A stretch of 64,000 nt of DNA from Nannobrachium achirus (GCA_963921795.1 OY997643.1:9021033-9085032), one strand, 5' to 3'. Shown: positions 10,531 to 21,152, counted from the first letter of the stretch. Numbers and translations: made by a program. The notes: generated by a model from the letters alone, not told the origin.

Positions 10531-10721
10531 AGTGTCTCCATCTCTCTCTGGAAGAGGCTGCACATGACCTCTGCGGCCGCACGGAGGCGCTCCAACACAA
10601 ACACTCTGACATCGAGCTTCAAGTGACAGACATCAACACTTTGTTGCTTTTCCAAAACACACAATATCTCCTCTCCCACCGACGTCATGTGTTCATTTAT
10701 CCTCAGCCGTACAGACTCCAT
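10505..10721 (-). CDS. ZNF-type first coding exon (copy 1)
   Basis: Minus-strand exon of 217 nt (72 codons plus 1 nt, phase 1). It starts at an ATG with MESVRLRINEHMTSVGEE and contains RLRAAAEVMCSLFQREM, which resembles the conserved first exon of fish C2H2 ZNF genes (pattern RLTAAAEEIFGLFER). It ends at CTGCAG|GTATGT, a good 5' splice site, and its phase matches the acceptors in genes A and B/C. The frame is also open upstream of this Met, so the start could be further out. Its partner exons would lie left of the window. The sequence is the same as copy 2 at 30,985-31,201. Confidence 0.6.
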
Positions 10722-11059
10722 TTGAAGCGTTTTAACTCCTTTTAATATGAGAAGCTTTTCACCACGCGCTGTGTCCCAACCACCATGAAACACCAACACT
10801 GAGTGAGACACCGCCGCCAAGCGAGCTAAAGCGAGCGAGTCTCCGTGTCGAGCGTTGCGAAGTCCGTCCGAGTTTAATATGTCCTGATAGGGACAGAATA
10901 GTACATCTTCGTCCCGGTCCAAGTGAACACAGTGGAGCGCTGCTTGCCCCCCGACAACCACCGTTATGCTTAGGTTCGTTGGCAAACGCCAGGTCGCGTC
11001 CCAAAACCACCATGAAACACCAACAGTTCCTTTGTTGTGGAAACGCCACGCGAGAAACA

Positions 11060-11115
11060 TTCTACTTCCGGAAGATCCGGCTTCCGGATCAACGTGTTTA
11101 ACGCATGCGCAATAA
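11060..11115 (-). promoter_or_regulatory. Candidate TATA-less promoter of ZNF exon 1 (copy 1)
   Basis: Three ETS-type cores (CTTCCGG or its complement CCGGAAG) occur in 11,064-11,088, and an NRF1-like CGCATGCGCA at 11,102-11,111. They lie about 340-390 bp upstream of the ATG at 10,721 on the minus strand. Both motifs are typical of constitutive vertebrate promoters. The transcription start was not determined. Confidence 0.5.
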
Positions 11116-11184
11116 CGGATCCAGGCGCTGTTGCTTTAATGCCTTTCGCCGCCTGGTGGAGGAGATGTGTAACTGTCACTGAAT

Positions 11185-11186
<2 letters not shown>

Positions 11187-11266
<80 letters not shown>

Positions 11267-11267
11267 T
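11187..11267. repeat. (GACA)n microsatellite
   Basis: About 20 perfect tetranucleotide units. Copy 2 has about 8 units at 31,668-31,699. It marks the edge of the duplicated unit. Confidence 0.95.
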
Positions 11268-11371
11268 TCACTAGTGAGGATACAACAACAGTGAAAACAC
11301 AGAAAAAATGTGCATGGGGAGGAATCAATTGGCATAACAATTGGGAGAACAATAGAAAAATAAAGAAATGC

Positions 11372-11936
11372 ATTGATTGAATGAATGAAGACTTTATTAG
11401 AAGTTTCATGACGGTACAGTTCACTGGTTCAACTAAAAAGAGATCCTAGAAAGTACTTGCACAGGAAACCATTAAAGTATTGAATGACAGACGGATAGAA
11501 CAGACAAGTACTATGCAGTAGATATAGTCAGGAAAAAAATAAATATAAAACAGTGCAAAAAATGTATACAGTAGATAATTACAAAGAAGGGCCAGTGGGC
11601 TAAAAGACAATTAAGTGACAATACATTTTGATGATGATTGTAGTAGCAAGTAACAAGTCACCAACTGACCGGTAACTGTAATGTGATTAATCAATTTGGA
11701 GGAGTAGTGCCTTTGTATTTGATGTTATGCTTTTGAAACTGATATTATCCTAGATAAAGTACTATGTTCTATCCGTCTCTCTTTCAATGTTATCTGAGAT
11801 ACTTAAAGTGTGGTTCCTGTGGAAATAAGCCTCGGCTTTCTAGGATCTCATTTTAGTTGACCTTGTACCAGTGATTTGTCATGAAACTGTACTTTTTTCT
11901 ATTGCAAACTTCTAATAAATTCTTCAATCAATCAAT
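11372..11936. mobile_element. MITE with inverted ends
   Basis: The left end ATTGATTGAATGAATGAAG and the right end CTTCAATCAATCAAT are inverted. Homology continues inwards through TTATTAGAAGTTT and TGAGATCCTAGAAA-type blocks. No coding sequence. Confidence 0.7.
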
Positions 11937-11939
11937 ACA

Positions 11940-12017
11940 CTAATCGTCACCGACCAAAGTAGTGTAATTACAGTAACACGTTACTTTGTACTTTGTAACG
12001 CGTTACACCCAACTCTG
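11940..12017. mobile_element. hAT terminal relic
   Basis: AACGCGTTACACCCAACTCTG at 11,997-12,017 resembles the common fish hAT terminus (CAGAGTTGGG...GTAACGCGTTAC on the other strand). Only one end is recognised. Confidence 0.5.
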
Positions 12018-13085
12018 AACGTTAAAGCAACTTTGTTTTTGTAATGTTGCACATTAAGTTAATCATTTTGTAATATTTTTTTCATTCTGAATACTTGAAA
12101 ATTGCCATGTTCTCTGCATTGTGGTCTGTTGAATTGGCAGATTGTGACACCAAGCACATGAACGTTCACCTGTTAGTGCAGACGTTTCATGTAATCAGTA
12201 CTACTGAGTTTCTGAAGAGGGAAAGAGCTCTTTCATTGTCTATGAAGTCTGTGAAGAGTCTCTCTGAAATAATATAAAGGTCTGTGAAGAGTCTCTGAAA
12301 TAATATAAAAATAACATAACAGCTCCTAAATATTTTGAACACGGTATGTCACCTGTTGTTTTGTTTGTGAAAGTTATTGACATTGCATTGGGTGTTTATG
12401 CAATTTCATTAATATTATGGACAGTTTATAGACATTTGAAAAGGTGACAGCAAATGGCTACCAACAAGGACGTTTATATTCAAGGTGCTTAAAATTCATA
12501 ATAAATATTTGTATTTGTGTTTTTCATGGCGTCTCTCTTGGATAAAAAAATAAAAAGCCCTCGTGAACATTGTGGTTTATTGAATAGCAGAAATCTCACC
12601 CCAAAACACAGTCTGTCTAACCAATGCTACTGACAAATAAACAATGCTGTGCTGCATCTTGTTACTGTTATTTTAAGTTCCTGTAAAGCAGTAATAATAG
12701 AGGGAATGCGTGTGACATCTTCGTACCCAGAAGTTATGTGGGAACGTGGCACAAAAACAGTCAGCAGGAGTCAGCAGTAGATATTCCAAAGCTACATTAT
12801 GTTTTGACACTCAGTCGCCACTCAGTTTTGCCATTGAGTGGCATATGATACATACCCTCTATAAATGAGTTTGTCACACCACAGAATATCATATAATAAT
12901 ATATATATTAACCACCAAGCCAATTTGAATGGTTAAAAAAAACTTCCTGGGTGAATTACACCTGTATTTATTGTCTCCACCAGCCGAAGGCATGGGGAAG
13001 AGTATGTTTTCCCCTTCGTCCGTCCGTGTGTGCGTGCGTGCGTGCGTCCGTCCGTGCGTCCTCGCAGTTTGTGTGCACCTAATCT
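12018..13085. other. Unassigned AT-rich intergenic sequence
   Basis: No coding region or known repeat recognised apart from a short GTGC/GTCC-rich run near 13,020-13,062 and a tandem 12,255-12,310 repeat (GTCTGTGAAGAGTCTCT twice). Confidence 0.5.
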
Positions 13086-13520
13086 CAGTCGCCGTTGGCC
13101 CGGTCGCTGCCAAAGTGAGCACACACATTCCCTGGATGCCAATCTAGAACCTCTGCACTCAATTTTTCAAATGGGCCTTCTCTAGCGCCACCTAGTGGCC
13201 GATGTTCGCAAAACACTTTTCTGTGCACTACTCTTACGGATTTTGTCCAAAAATCCTACAAATCGTTCGGCAATATCTCGACAGTCATGTGATCAACAGG
13301 GATCTGTCCGATTTTGCATATTCCATCCTGATTGGCTAAGATTGGCTTCCAAAGTTTGTAGGATTGAGCCGTTTTGAACAAATGCCTCAAATCCCAAACG
13401 CAAAGTGCAATTATCATGGAATCGCGCACACACGTTCCCACTAGGTCGAGGAAGAAATGCCACTTAAAATTTTTGAAATCAGCCTCATGGTGGCGCTATA
13501 ACAAGACTGAGAGTGGGCGC
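13086..13520 (+). repeat. Dispersed 'AGCGCCACC' repeat, relative of the 50-63 kb family
   Basis: Shares ordered blocks with 50,570-51,010 and 56,290-56,720: TCTAGCGCCACC, CAGTCATGTGATCAACA, CTGATTGGCTAAGATTGG, TTTGAACAAATGCCTCAAAT and TTCCCACTAGG. Diverged copy. Confidence 0.65.
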
Positions 13521-13595
13521 CTGGGCAGGGGCTTGTAGATCTGCAATTCTTGATAGCCAACGTATGAATGGATAAAGTGGTTAGAATGCCTATGA

Positions 13596-13768
13596 TGGGC
13601 CTGGGCTGCTAGTGTAGCGGTCCAGGAACCACGCTGCTAATTCAGCCTGACAGTGTGTCGCAGGTTTGAGTCCTGATGACCTTTGCTGAGTGTCACTCCC
13701 CATCTCTCTCTCCCCATTTCCTGTCAGTCTACTGTTCACTATTAATAAAGACAGGAAAAAAAAACATC
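13596..13768 (+). repeat. tRNA-derived SINE
   Basis: A box-like CTAGTGTAGCGGTCC, B box-like CGCAGGTTTGAGTCCTG, then the CACTCCCCATCTCTCTCTCC tail and an A-rich end. The pattern fits a common fish SINE. Confidence 0.7.
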
Positions 13769-14039
13769 ATGATTGTCATTGTGATGTTAAATAAATAATG
13801 TACTGTGTCATAATAGCTTTAAGTACACTATGAAGACTAAAATGAAAGAATAGTGATAGTTTAAGATTTGGGTTAAGTCTATAAGTTATTGCCTGTGGTT
13901 AAATTAAATGTTAAATATCTCTATAGTATGACAGTACTCATTGCTATGGAGTGTTTAATCAGTCTGCGAGCTCTTTATTAAACAAAAAAACGTATTTTCA
14001 GGTCGGAAATACTTGTAACAGTGAAACTTTTTGATACAC

Positions 14040-14045
14040 TTTATT
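14040..14045 (-). terminator. Polyadenylation signal candidate for ZNF gene A
   Basis: AATAAA on the minus strand, about 1.06 kb downstream of the gene A stop. Confidence 0.5.
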
Positions 14046-14225
14046 CACAGTTCTATACAAGGTGTACAGCAAAGAAGAGGAGAAAAATTCTAAAACAGTC
14101 AGAAATCATGTACAAGATAATGACAATCAACAGAAAATGGTTCACGGGTTAGCTGTTTGTCCAGAGCTTAGAAGAGAAACAAATGGAGTCAGTGTGTGCG
14201 TTGTTCCCCCCTCTTATGTCCTGGA

Positions 14226-14395
14226 AATGTCTAGAATCACTAACTAGTGGGTGATAGCCTACTTCAAATCAAATGTCTAGAATCAGTAACACGTGGGTGA
14301 TAGCCTACTTCAAATCAAATGTCTAGAATCAGTAACATGTGGGTGATAGCCTACTTCAAATCAAATGCGGAGCCTACTTCAAATCAAATGCGGTT
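14226..14395. repeat. 46-bp minisatellite in the ZNF A 3' region
   Basis: About 3.5 units containing TCTAGAATCAGTAACATG and AGCCTACTTCAAATCAAATG. Also present at 18,424-18,612 with about four units, as part of the ZNF A/B duplication. Confidence 0.9.
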
Positions 14396-14814
14396 TCATT
14401 CAAATGCAGGCAAAGGCTACAGCTTATAATGCAAACATTGGGATTGCAATAATTTATATTATGGCCATGCATGCACATTTCTCCTTTCAATAGCATGTTT
14501 CTTACTCTTTTGGTCTCACCGCTTAACGCATGTCTTGCACTGATCTTAGAGGGAATGGCAGTAGATACTCTGATTGGTTTGATTAAAGTAATTCACACCC
14601 AACACACCCATGACTAATGCAGGGCAGTTTTACCGTGACACAGCTTGATGTGCAGATTACAGCAACCATAGTAGCAACATCGTCTTGGTCACAACTCCAC
14701 AAGACCTGGCATTAATTATGACGTCCCTAATAGCGCAGTATGAATCCTCAGTAACTTCACCAAGCATTTGCCACAAACTCTAGCTAAAGGGGTTGTCCTT
14801 ATGTTTTCTTTCAA

Positions 14815-15104
14815 AATGTATTTTTTTTAAACTGTACAAGCAAAGGGCTTTTCCCCTGCATGAGAGATTGTGTTTTAGATTACCCTTTTAAACAAAGCCT
14901 TTACCACGAACTGTACAAGCAGAGTGCCCCCCCCCCCCCTTGTATGAGACCTTATATGTACGTCTATATCTTGCATTTGATTACGGCCTTAAACCTAAAA
15001 ACTAGATAAGTGAAAGGCTTTCCCCTGTATGAGTTCTCAAGTGTGCTTTTAACTCATCACTTCGACTAAAGGCTTTAACTACAACATGTACAAGTAAAGG
15101 CGTT
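14815..15104 (-). pseudogene. Decayed zinc fingers beyond the gene A stop
   Basis: The sequence after the stop keeps finger traces in broken frames, such as GGGGAAAGCCTTTC and GGGGAAAAGCCCTTTGCTTG (HTGEKPF linker plus first Cys), spaced roughly one finger apart. These were once coding and are now 3' UTR. Gene B has the same remnants at about 19,060-19,330. Confidence 0.75.
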
Positions 15105-16932
15105 TTAACCTGTATGAGTCCTCATGTGTCTTTTTAGATTACCACTGTCAACACATCCTTTACCACAAACTGTACAAGTAAAGGGCTTTTCCCCTGTATG
15201 AGTCCTCGTGTGTGTTTTTAAATGAACACTTTGACCAAAGCCTTTACCACAAACTGTACAAGTAAAAGGTTTCTCACCTGTATGAGTCCTCATGTGTACT
15301 TTTAAATCCCGATTGGTACCACAGCCTTTACCACAAATTGTACAAGTAAAAGGCTTTTCCCCTGTATGAGTCCTCATGTGTACTTTTAAAGCACCACTAT
15401 GAACACAGCCTTTACCACAAACTGTACAAGTAAAAGGCTTTTCCCCTGTATGAGTCCTTGTGTGTTCTTTTAACTCACCACTACGACCACAGCCTTTACC
15501 GCAAACTGTACAAATAAAAGGCTTTTCCCCTGTATGAGTCCTTGTGTGTTCTTTTAACTCACCACTACGACCACAGCCTTTACCGCAAACTGTACAAATA
15601 AAAGGTTTCTCACCTGTATGAATCCTCATGTGTCTTTTTAAATGACCACTATGACCAAAGCCTTTACCACAAACAGTACAAGTAAAGGATTTTTCCCCTG
15701 TATGAGTCCTCGTGTGTGATTTTAAATGAACACTTTGACCAAAGCCTTTGCCACAAAAAGTACAAGTAAAGGGTTTTTCCCCTGTATGAGTCCTCATGTG
15801 TACTTTTAGATGACCACTGTGAACACAGCCTTTGCCACAAATTGTACAAGCAAAGGGTTTTTCCCCTGTATGAGTCCTCATGTGTACTTTTAGATCACTA
15901 CTATCAACACAGCCTTTGCCACAAATTGTACAAGTAAAAGGCTTTTCCCCTGTATGAGTCCTCATGTGTTTTTTTAAATGACCACTACGACCACAGCCTT
16001 TGCCACAAATTGTACAAGCAAAGGGTTTTTCCCCTGTATGAGTCCTCATGTGTACTTTTAAATCACCACTATGACCACAGACTTTGCCACAAACTGTACA
16101 AGTAAAGGGCTTTTCCCCTGTATGAACAACTGTGTGCCTCTTCAGAAATGCCGGGTTCTTAAACATTTTGCCACACTCTGTACAACTAAACATTTTCTTC
16201 CCTGCGTAACTGTTTTTGGAGTGCGTTTGTTTTGACGACGGCAGGTCTCTTGACAGCTTGTGACCTACAGACATTGTTTGTTCTTCCACATTTTTTGTCT
16301 TGTGTGAATCCAGCGTGTTTACAACCGACTGACCTTCCCTCGCCTCCTCCTGCTCATCACGGTCTTCAGTGACGTCAGATTGAGAACAGTGTGGAGAGAG
16401 GAGCTGGTCACCACTAGTTGGTTGTGATGTTCCACAGTCCTCTACATCAGCTTGTGTTTTCAAGTGTTCAGTTGAGGTGCTGGCCACAGCCTCAGTCTCT
16501 CTGTTTTCATCATCACCTTCACTTTTCACTGCTAGTAATGTCAACGTTAATCCATCAGCCTCCTCTTGTAGCAGCTCCTCCTGTTCCTCTTTAATCTGTG
16601 GAGGTTGTGGTTCCTCCAGACTGGGACTCCTCTCCTGATGTTCAGGGAAAAGCTCCTCTTTACACACAGGGAGGGAAACGAAGTCTGGAGGGAATAAAAA
16701 GATGAAATGAGAGAAAACACATTAGACATTAGTTTGAATTATACATTATTTCATGCAACATTTCATCTGTTTTATATCTTTGGTAGTTGGAAAAACGTCA
16801 TTTTCCATTTCCAAACTAAAGGTCTATCTCAATGATTAGAGAAAAATGCCATTTGCTACAAACATTCTAATTTACCAACACATGGTTGGAGCATATAGGA
16901 TGTGTGTGCTCTTCTAAAAGTGGGGAGGGAGG

Positions 16933-17030
<98 letters not shown>

Positions 17031-17758
17031 ATGAAACATACTTTTGCCCAGGTGGTTTTCATGTTCCTGTTTAACAGAAACACTCCAACTCATCTTCACC
17101 TTCAGGCTGGACTCTGCACACTGGTCTGCAATGAAGGAATACAATAAGGACTTTAATAATAAGTACTGTGATATGACATGAGTAAGGACTTACTACAGTG
17201 CTCTACCATTCATTACTGCTGATGGTTTGATCAATGTGGTGTGGTTTTCACACCCGTCCGTATTTATATGAAAAAAGTGTGTTGGCATCTCTCGCAGTTC
17301 TTAGAAAGCAACATTGCATAGTTTTACTTTAGTTACTGTATGTTCATGAATAAGGGTTGGTTTAGACCTAGTTTTACTAAGGTTAAGTAAAACCCTTAGC
17401 ACTACTGGATAAATCAATGACCATACATGAAGCTAGTTAGCATTTGTTTTTAGGTTTTTTTAGAAACCTTTTTTCTTTACAGATTTTATTGTTTTTTCTA
17501 GATATTCATTTGCATTTGTTATATTGCTGTTGATGTACTGACATATTAACTTGTTTATTATTGTGATGTTTTATCTGCTTATTGTAAGTCGCTTTGGATT
17601 AAAAGCGTCTGCTAAATGCCTAAACTGTAAACTGAATAAGTTTACATACCTATCCTGTACAACTTTACAACAGGTTGCATCGTTGCATCAAACAGTCCAC
17701 GTCCCTTGTCCGTCTCTCGCTGTTCCTGTGACAACGTTGAATATGTTTGGGAGGCCAT
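15105..17758 (-). CDS. C2H2 zinc-finger protein A, 13 fingers (exons 15,105-16,684; 17,042-17,125; 17,650-17,758)
   Basis: Three exons give a 590-residue frame. Exon 17,650-17,793 holds the first candidate ATG (17,758, MASQTYSTLSQEQRE) and ends TMQPVVKLYRI plus a phase-1 G. Exon 17,042-17,125 (84 nt) encodes DQCAESSLKVKMSWSVSV. The terminal exon starts FVSLPVCKEELFPEHQ with an acidic linker (PPQIKEEQEELL), then 13 C-x2-C-x12-H-x3-H fingers joined by HTGEKPF. Acceptors TTGCAG and CTCCAG and GTATGT donors are all phase 1. Fingers 8 and 9 are identical. In nine fingers the conserved Phe after CGKG is Cys. A stop truncates the array after HTG. The first exon also has a good acceptor (TTCCACAG), so it may be internal. 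Likely a nuclear DNA-binding protein; its target is unknown. Confidence 0.85.
16938..17029. repeat. (GA)n microsatellite in the ZNF A intron
   Basis: About 46 perfect GA units between the 84-nt exon and the terminal exon. Equivalents are at 20,418-20,486 and 20,960-21,020. Confidence 0.95.
17583..17618 (+). repeat. Fish SINE/LINE 3' tail
   Basis: TGTAAGTCGCTTTGG and AAAAGCGTCTGCTAAATG form the widespread tail of fish retroposons. Duplicated at 25,870-25,905. Confidence 0.75.
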
Positions 17759-17793
17759 CTCTCCAGACTCTGCAGACGTCTCCCTGTGCTGCT

Positions 17794-18141
17794 CTGTGGA
17801 AATCACCAGTAGAAAGAACATTTGGTTATCATTCAGCAATCGTATATTATACCATGACGTAATCAAATCAAACTAACCCTTCTGAGGTGTCCTGGGCCTA
17901 ATTCAACAAAACACCCAAGATGAAGGGCGCCCACCTGATAACCCCAATGAAACCCTTACCCCCTTCCACCCAACCCTGTGATGACCTTATCATCCCCACC
18001 CATGGTTCTCAAAGCATAGACAAGGATTGCAACACCTTGTCCCAGTCAGGTATGTGGTCAGGTGCAAGCTTGGCTCAGGGAGGAGGACGCCCCTGCCATG
18101 CAGAGTCCACTGCACTTTGGGTAATAACATCATATCCTCTG
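17794..18141. other. Unassigned sequence upstream of ZNF A exon
   Basis: No recognisable coding region, promoter motif or repeat. Confidence 0.5.
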
Positions 18142-18287
18142 TTTTTAAAACTTCAAACTCAACATGTGGGACATTGTGAACTTCTAGATTGGCTATTTTT
18201 GCTACTATAGGTCAAGAGTTTGGGCCACTACGGAGCACTCACACGTCTGTCGCCAATCCAACTGATATGCCCATACATATCTGTACA
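18142..18287 (-). repeat. Third, truncated copy of the duplicated unit
   Basis: Matches 28,613-28,757 (TTTTTAAAACTTCAAACTC through GATATGCCCATACATATCTG) and then stops. Gene B 3' sequence begins within about 40 bp. This is the scar where gene A's exon 1 region appears to have been removed. Confidence 0.85.
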
Positions 18288-18423
18288 TAGGGGGAGAAAA
18301 AACTACAAAACAGTAATAAATCAAACAAGATAATGACAATCATCAGAAAATGGTTCACGGTTTAGCCGTTTGTCCAAACACATGGAGTCAGTGTTTGCGT
18401 TGTTCCCCCCTCTTATGTCCTGG

Positions 18424-18612
18424 AAATGTCTAGAATCAGTAACATGTGGGTGACAGCCTACTTCAAATCAAATGTCTAGAATCAGTAACATGTGGGTGAT
18501 AGCCTACTTCAAATCAAATGTCTAGAATCAGTAGCATGTGGGTGATAGCCTACTTCAAATCAAATGTCTAGAATCAGTAACATGTGGGTGATAGCCTACT
18601 TCAAATCAAATG
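18424..18612. repeat. 46-bp minisatellite in the ZNF B 3' region
   Basis: About four units, same as 14,226-14,395. Confidence 0.9.
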
Positions 18613-19330
18613 CGGTTTCATTCAAATGCAGGCAAAAAAACTACAGCTCATAATGCAAACATTGGGATTGCAATCATCTATGGCCATGCATGCACAATTG
18701 CACATTTCTGCTTTCAATAGCATGTTTCATTCTCTTTTGGTCTCATCGCTTAACGTATGTATTGCACTGATCTTAGAGGGAATGGCAGTAGATACTCTGA
18801 TTGGTTTGATTAAACTAATTAACACTCGAACACACCCATGACTAATGCAGGGCAGTTTTACCGTGACACACCTTGATGTGCAGATTACAGCAACCATAGT
18901 AGCAAAATCGCATTGGTCACAACTCCACAAGACCTGGCATTAATTATGACGTCCATAATGGCGCCGTATGAATCCTCAGTAACTTCACCAAGCATTTGCC
19001 ACAAACTCTAGCTAAAGGGGTTGTCCTTATGTTTTCTTTCAAAATGACATTTTTTAAAACCGTACAAGTAAAGGGCTTTTCCCCTGCATGAGAGATTGTG
19101 TGTTAGATTACCCTTTTAAACAAAGCCTTTACCACAAACTCTACAAGCCGAGTGCTTTTTTCCCCTTGTATGAGACCTTATATGTACGTCTATAGCTTGC
19201 ATTTGATTACGGCCTTAAACCTAAAAACTAGATAAGTGAAAGGCTTTCCCCTGTATGAGTTCTCAAGTGTGCTTTTAGCGCATCACTTTGACTAAAGGCT
19301 TTAACTACAACATGTACAAGTAAAGGTGTT

Positions 19331-20154
19331 TTAACCTGTATGAGTCCTCATGTGTCTTTTTAGATTACCACTGCGAGCACAGCCTTTACCACAAACAGTA
19401 CACGTAAAGGGCTTTTCCCCTGTATGAGTCCTCATGTGTACTTTTAAATCACGATTGGTACCACAGCCTTTACCACAAATTGTACAAGTAAAAGGCTTTT
19501 CCCCTGTATGAGTCCTCATGTGTACTTTTAAATTACCACAATGACCACAGCCTTTACCACAAACTGTACAAGTAAAGGGCTTTTCCCCTGTATGAACAAC
19601 GGTGTGCCTTTTCAGATATGCCGGGTGCTTCAACATTTTGCCACACACTGTACAGCTAAACATTCTCTTCCCTGCGTAACTGTTTTTGGAGTGCGTTTGT
19701 TTCGACAATGGCAGGTCTCTTGGCAGCTTGTGACCTACAGACAATGTTTGTTCTTCCAGATTTTTTGTCTTGTGTGAATCCAGCGTGTTTACAACAGACT
19801 GACCTTCCCTGGTCTCCTCCTGCTCATCACGGTCTTCAGTGACGTCAGATTGAGAACAGTGTGGAGAGAGGAGCTGGTCACCACTAGTTGGTTGTGATGC
19901 TCCACAGTCCTCTACATCAGCTTGTGTTTTCAAGTGTTCAGTTGAGGTGCTGGCTACAGCCTCACTCTCTCTGTTTTCATCATCACCTTCAGTTTTCACT
20001 GCTAGTAATGTCAACGTTGATCCATCAGCCTCCTCTTGTAGCAGCTCCTCCTGTTCCTCTTTAATCTGTGGAGGTTGTGGTTCCTCCAGACTGGGACTCC
20101 TCTCCTGATGTTCAGGGAAAAGCTCCTCTTTACACACAGGGAGGGAAACGAAGT
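19331..20154 (-). CDS. C2H2 zinc-finger protein B, terminal exon, 4 fingers
   Basis: Terminal exon of a recent paralogue of gene A. It starts after a CCCCCCAG acceptor with the same phase and linker (FVSLPVCKEELFPEHQ, PPQIKEEQEELL). Only four fingers follow and it ends at the same HTG-stop as gene A. Finger 3 (CGTNRDLKVH) equals finger 11 of A, so about nine fingers are missing relative to A. The frame stays open upstream of the acceptor, but the equivalent A sequence is out of frame, which supports an intron there. Upstream partners would be the exon at 21,038-21,121 and the exon 1 at 30,985-31,201. The exon equivalent to A's ATG exon is truncated at 26,005, so whether B has a start codon is uncertain. 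Confidence 0.75.
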
Positions 20155-20399
20155 CTGGGGGGGAATAAATAGATGAAATGAGAGAAAACACATTAGACAT
20201 TAGTTTGAATTTTACATTATTTCATGCAGCATTTCATCTGTTTTATATCTTTGGTAGTTGGAAAAACTTTAGCTGTAAAAACATTTTCCATTTCCAAACT
20301 AAAGGTCTATTCTCAATGATTAGAAAAAAAAATGCCATTTGCTACAAACATTCTAATTTACCAACACATGGTTGGAGCATATAGGATGTGTGTGCTCTT

Positions 20400-20430
20400 C
20401 TAAAAGTGGGGGGAGATGGAGAGAGAGAGA

Positions 20431-20489
<59 letters not shown>

Positions 20490-20791
20490 AGAACAGTGTG
20501 GAGAGAGGAGCTGGTCACCACTACCTGGTTGTGATGTTCCACAGTCCTCTACATCAGCTTGTGTTTTCAAGTGTTCAGTTGAGGTGCTGGCTACAGCCTC
20601 AGTCTCTCTGTTTTCATCATCACCTTCACTTTTCACTGCTAGTAATGTCAACATTGATCCATCAGCCTCCTCTTGTAGCAGCTCCTCCTGTTCCTCTTTA
20701 ATCTGTGGAGGTTGTGGTTCCTCCAGACTAGGACTCCTCTCCTGATGTTCAGGGAAAAGCTCCTCTTTACACACAGGGAGGGAAACGAAGT
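20400..20791 (-). pseudogene. Fragment C: ZNF terminal exon cut off and fused to a GA repeat
   Basis: Duplicate of the gene A/B terminal exon start (FVSLPVCKEELFPEHQ to LLSPHCSQS). It breaks exactly where it meets the (GA)n tract at 20,484, so no fingers remain. The frame continues through the microsatellite as Leu-Ser repeats and stops at 20,400. Acceptor and phase are intact, so it could capture the splice from 21,038 and compete with gene B. Best read as a tandem-duplication remnant formed by recombination at GA tracts. Confidence 0.75.
20418..20486. repeat. (GA)n microsatellite at the B/C junction
   Basis: GA run with a few AAAGA interruptions. It is the breakpoint of fragment C. Confidence 0.95.
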
Positions 20792-20958
20792 CTGGGGGGG
20801 AATAAATAGATGAAATGAGAGAAAACAAATTAGACATTAGTTTGAATTATACATTATTTCATGCAGCATTTCATCTGTTTTGTATCTTTGGTAGCTGTAA
20901 AAACATTTACAGCTACATATAGGATGTGTGTGCTCTTCTAAAAGTGGGGAGGGAGGGG

Positions 20959-20959
<1 letters not shown>

Positions 20960-21024
<65 letters not shown>
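20960..21024. repeat. (GA)n microsatellite upstream of fragment C
   Basis: Equivalent in position to the tract in gene A's intron. Confidence 0.95.
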
Positions 21025-21025
<1 letters not shown>

Positions 21026-21037
21026 CATGAAACATAC

Positions 21038-21121
21038 TTTTGTCCAGGTGGTTTTCAGGTTCCTGTTTAACAGAAACACTCCAACTCATCTTCACCTTCA
21101 GGCTGGACTCTGCACACTGGT
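21038..21121 (-). CDS. ZNF B/C internal exon, 84 nt
   Basis: Same length and phase as 17,042-17,125 in gene A. Encodes DQCAESSLKVKMSWSVSV and then KQEPENHLDK. Acceptor TTCATTGCAG, donor GTATGTTTCATG. It can splice in frame to the C exon (20,791) or the B exon (20,154). Confidence 0.7.
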
Positions 21122-21152
21122 CTGCAATGAAGGAATACAATAAGGACTTTAA

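Larger units (their letters stand above)
1..11267 (-). repeat. Segmental duplication unit, copy 1 (ZNF gene head plus first intron)
   Basis: Near-identical to 28,613-31,699. Homologous blocks are 1-50 with 1,362-2,382, and 8,337-11,267. Between them lie insertions absent from copy 2: 51-1,361, the DIRS element 2,383-8,336, and the fold-back 9,626-10,233. Read on the minus strand, the unit starts with a promoter and a ZNF-type exon 1 and continues into first-intron sequence. The left end runs off the window. A third fragment is at 18,142-18,287. Confidence 0.85.

Noticed and set aside
10231-10612. THTTLHTAGM-type repeated peptide frames
   Set aside because: Translations of the 41-bp minisatellite past the exon 1 donor; the exon most likely ends at 10,505.
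16902-17083. Frames encoding Glu-Arg or Leu-Ser repeats over GA tracts
   Set aside because: Microsatellite translations. Only fragment C (20,400-20,791) is attached to a real exon.
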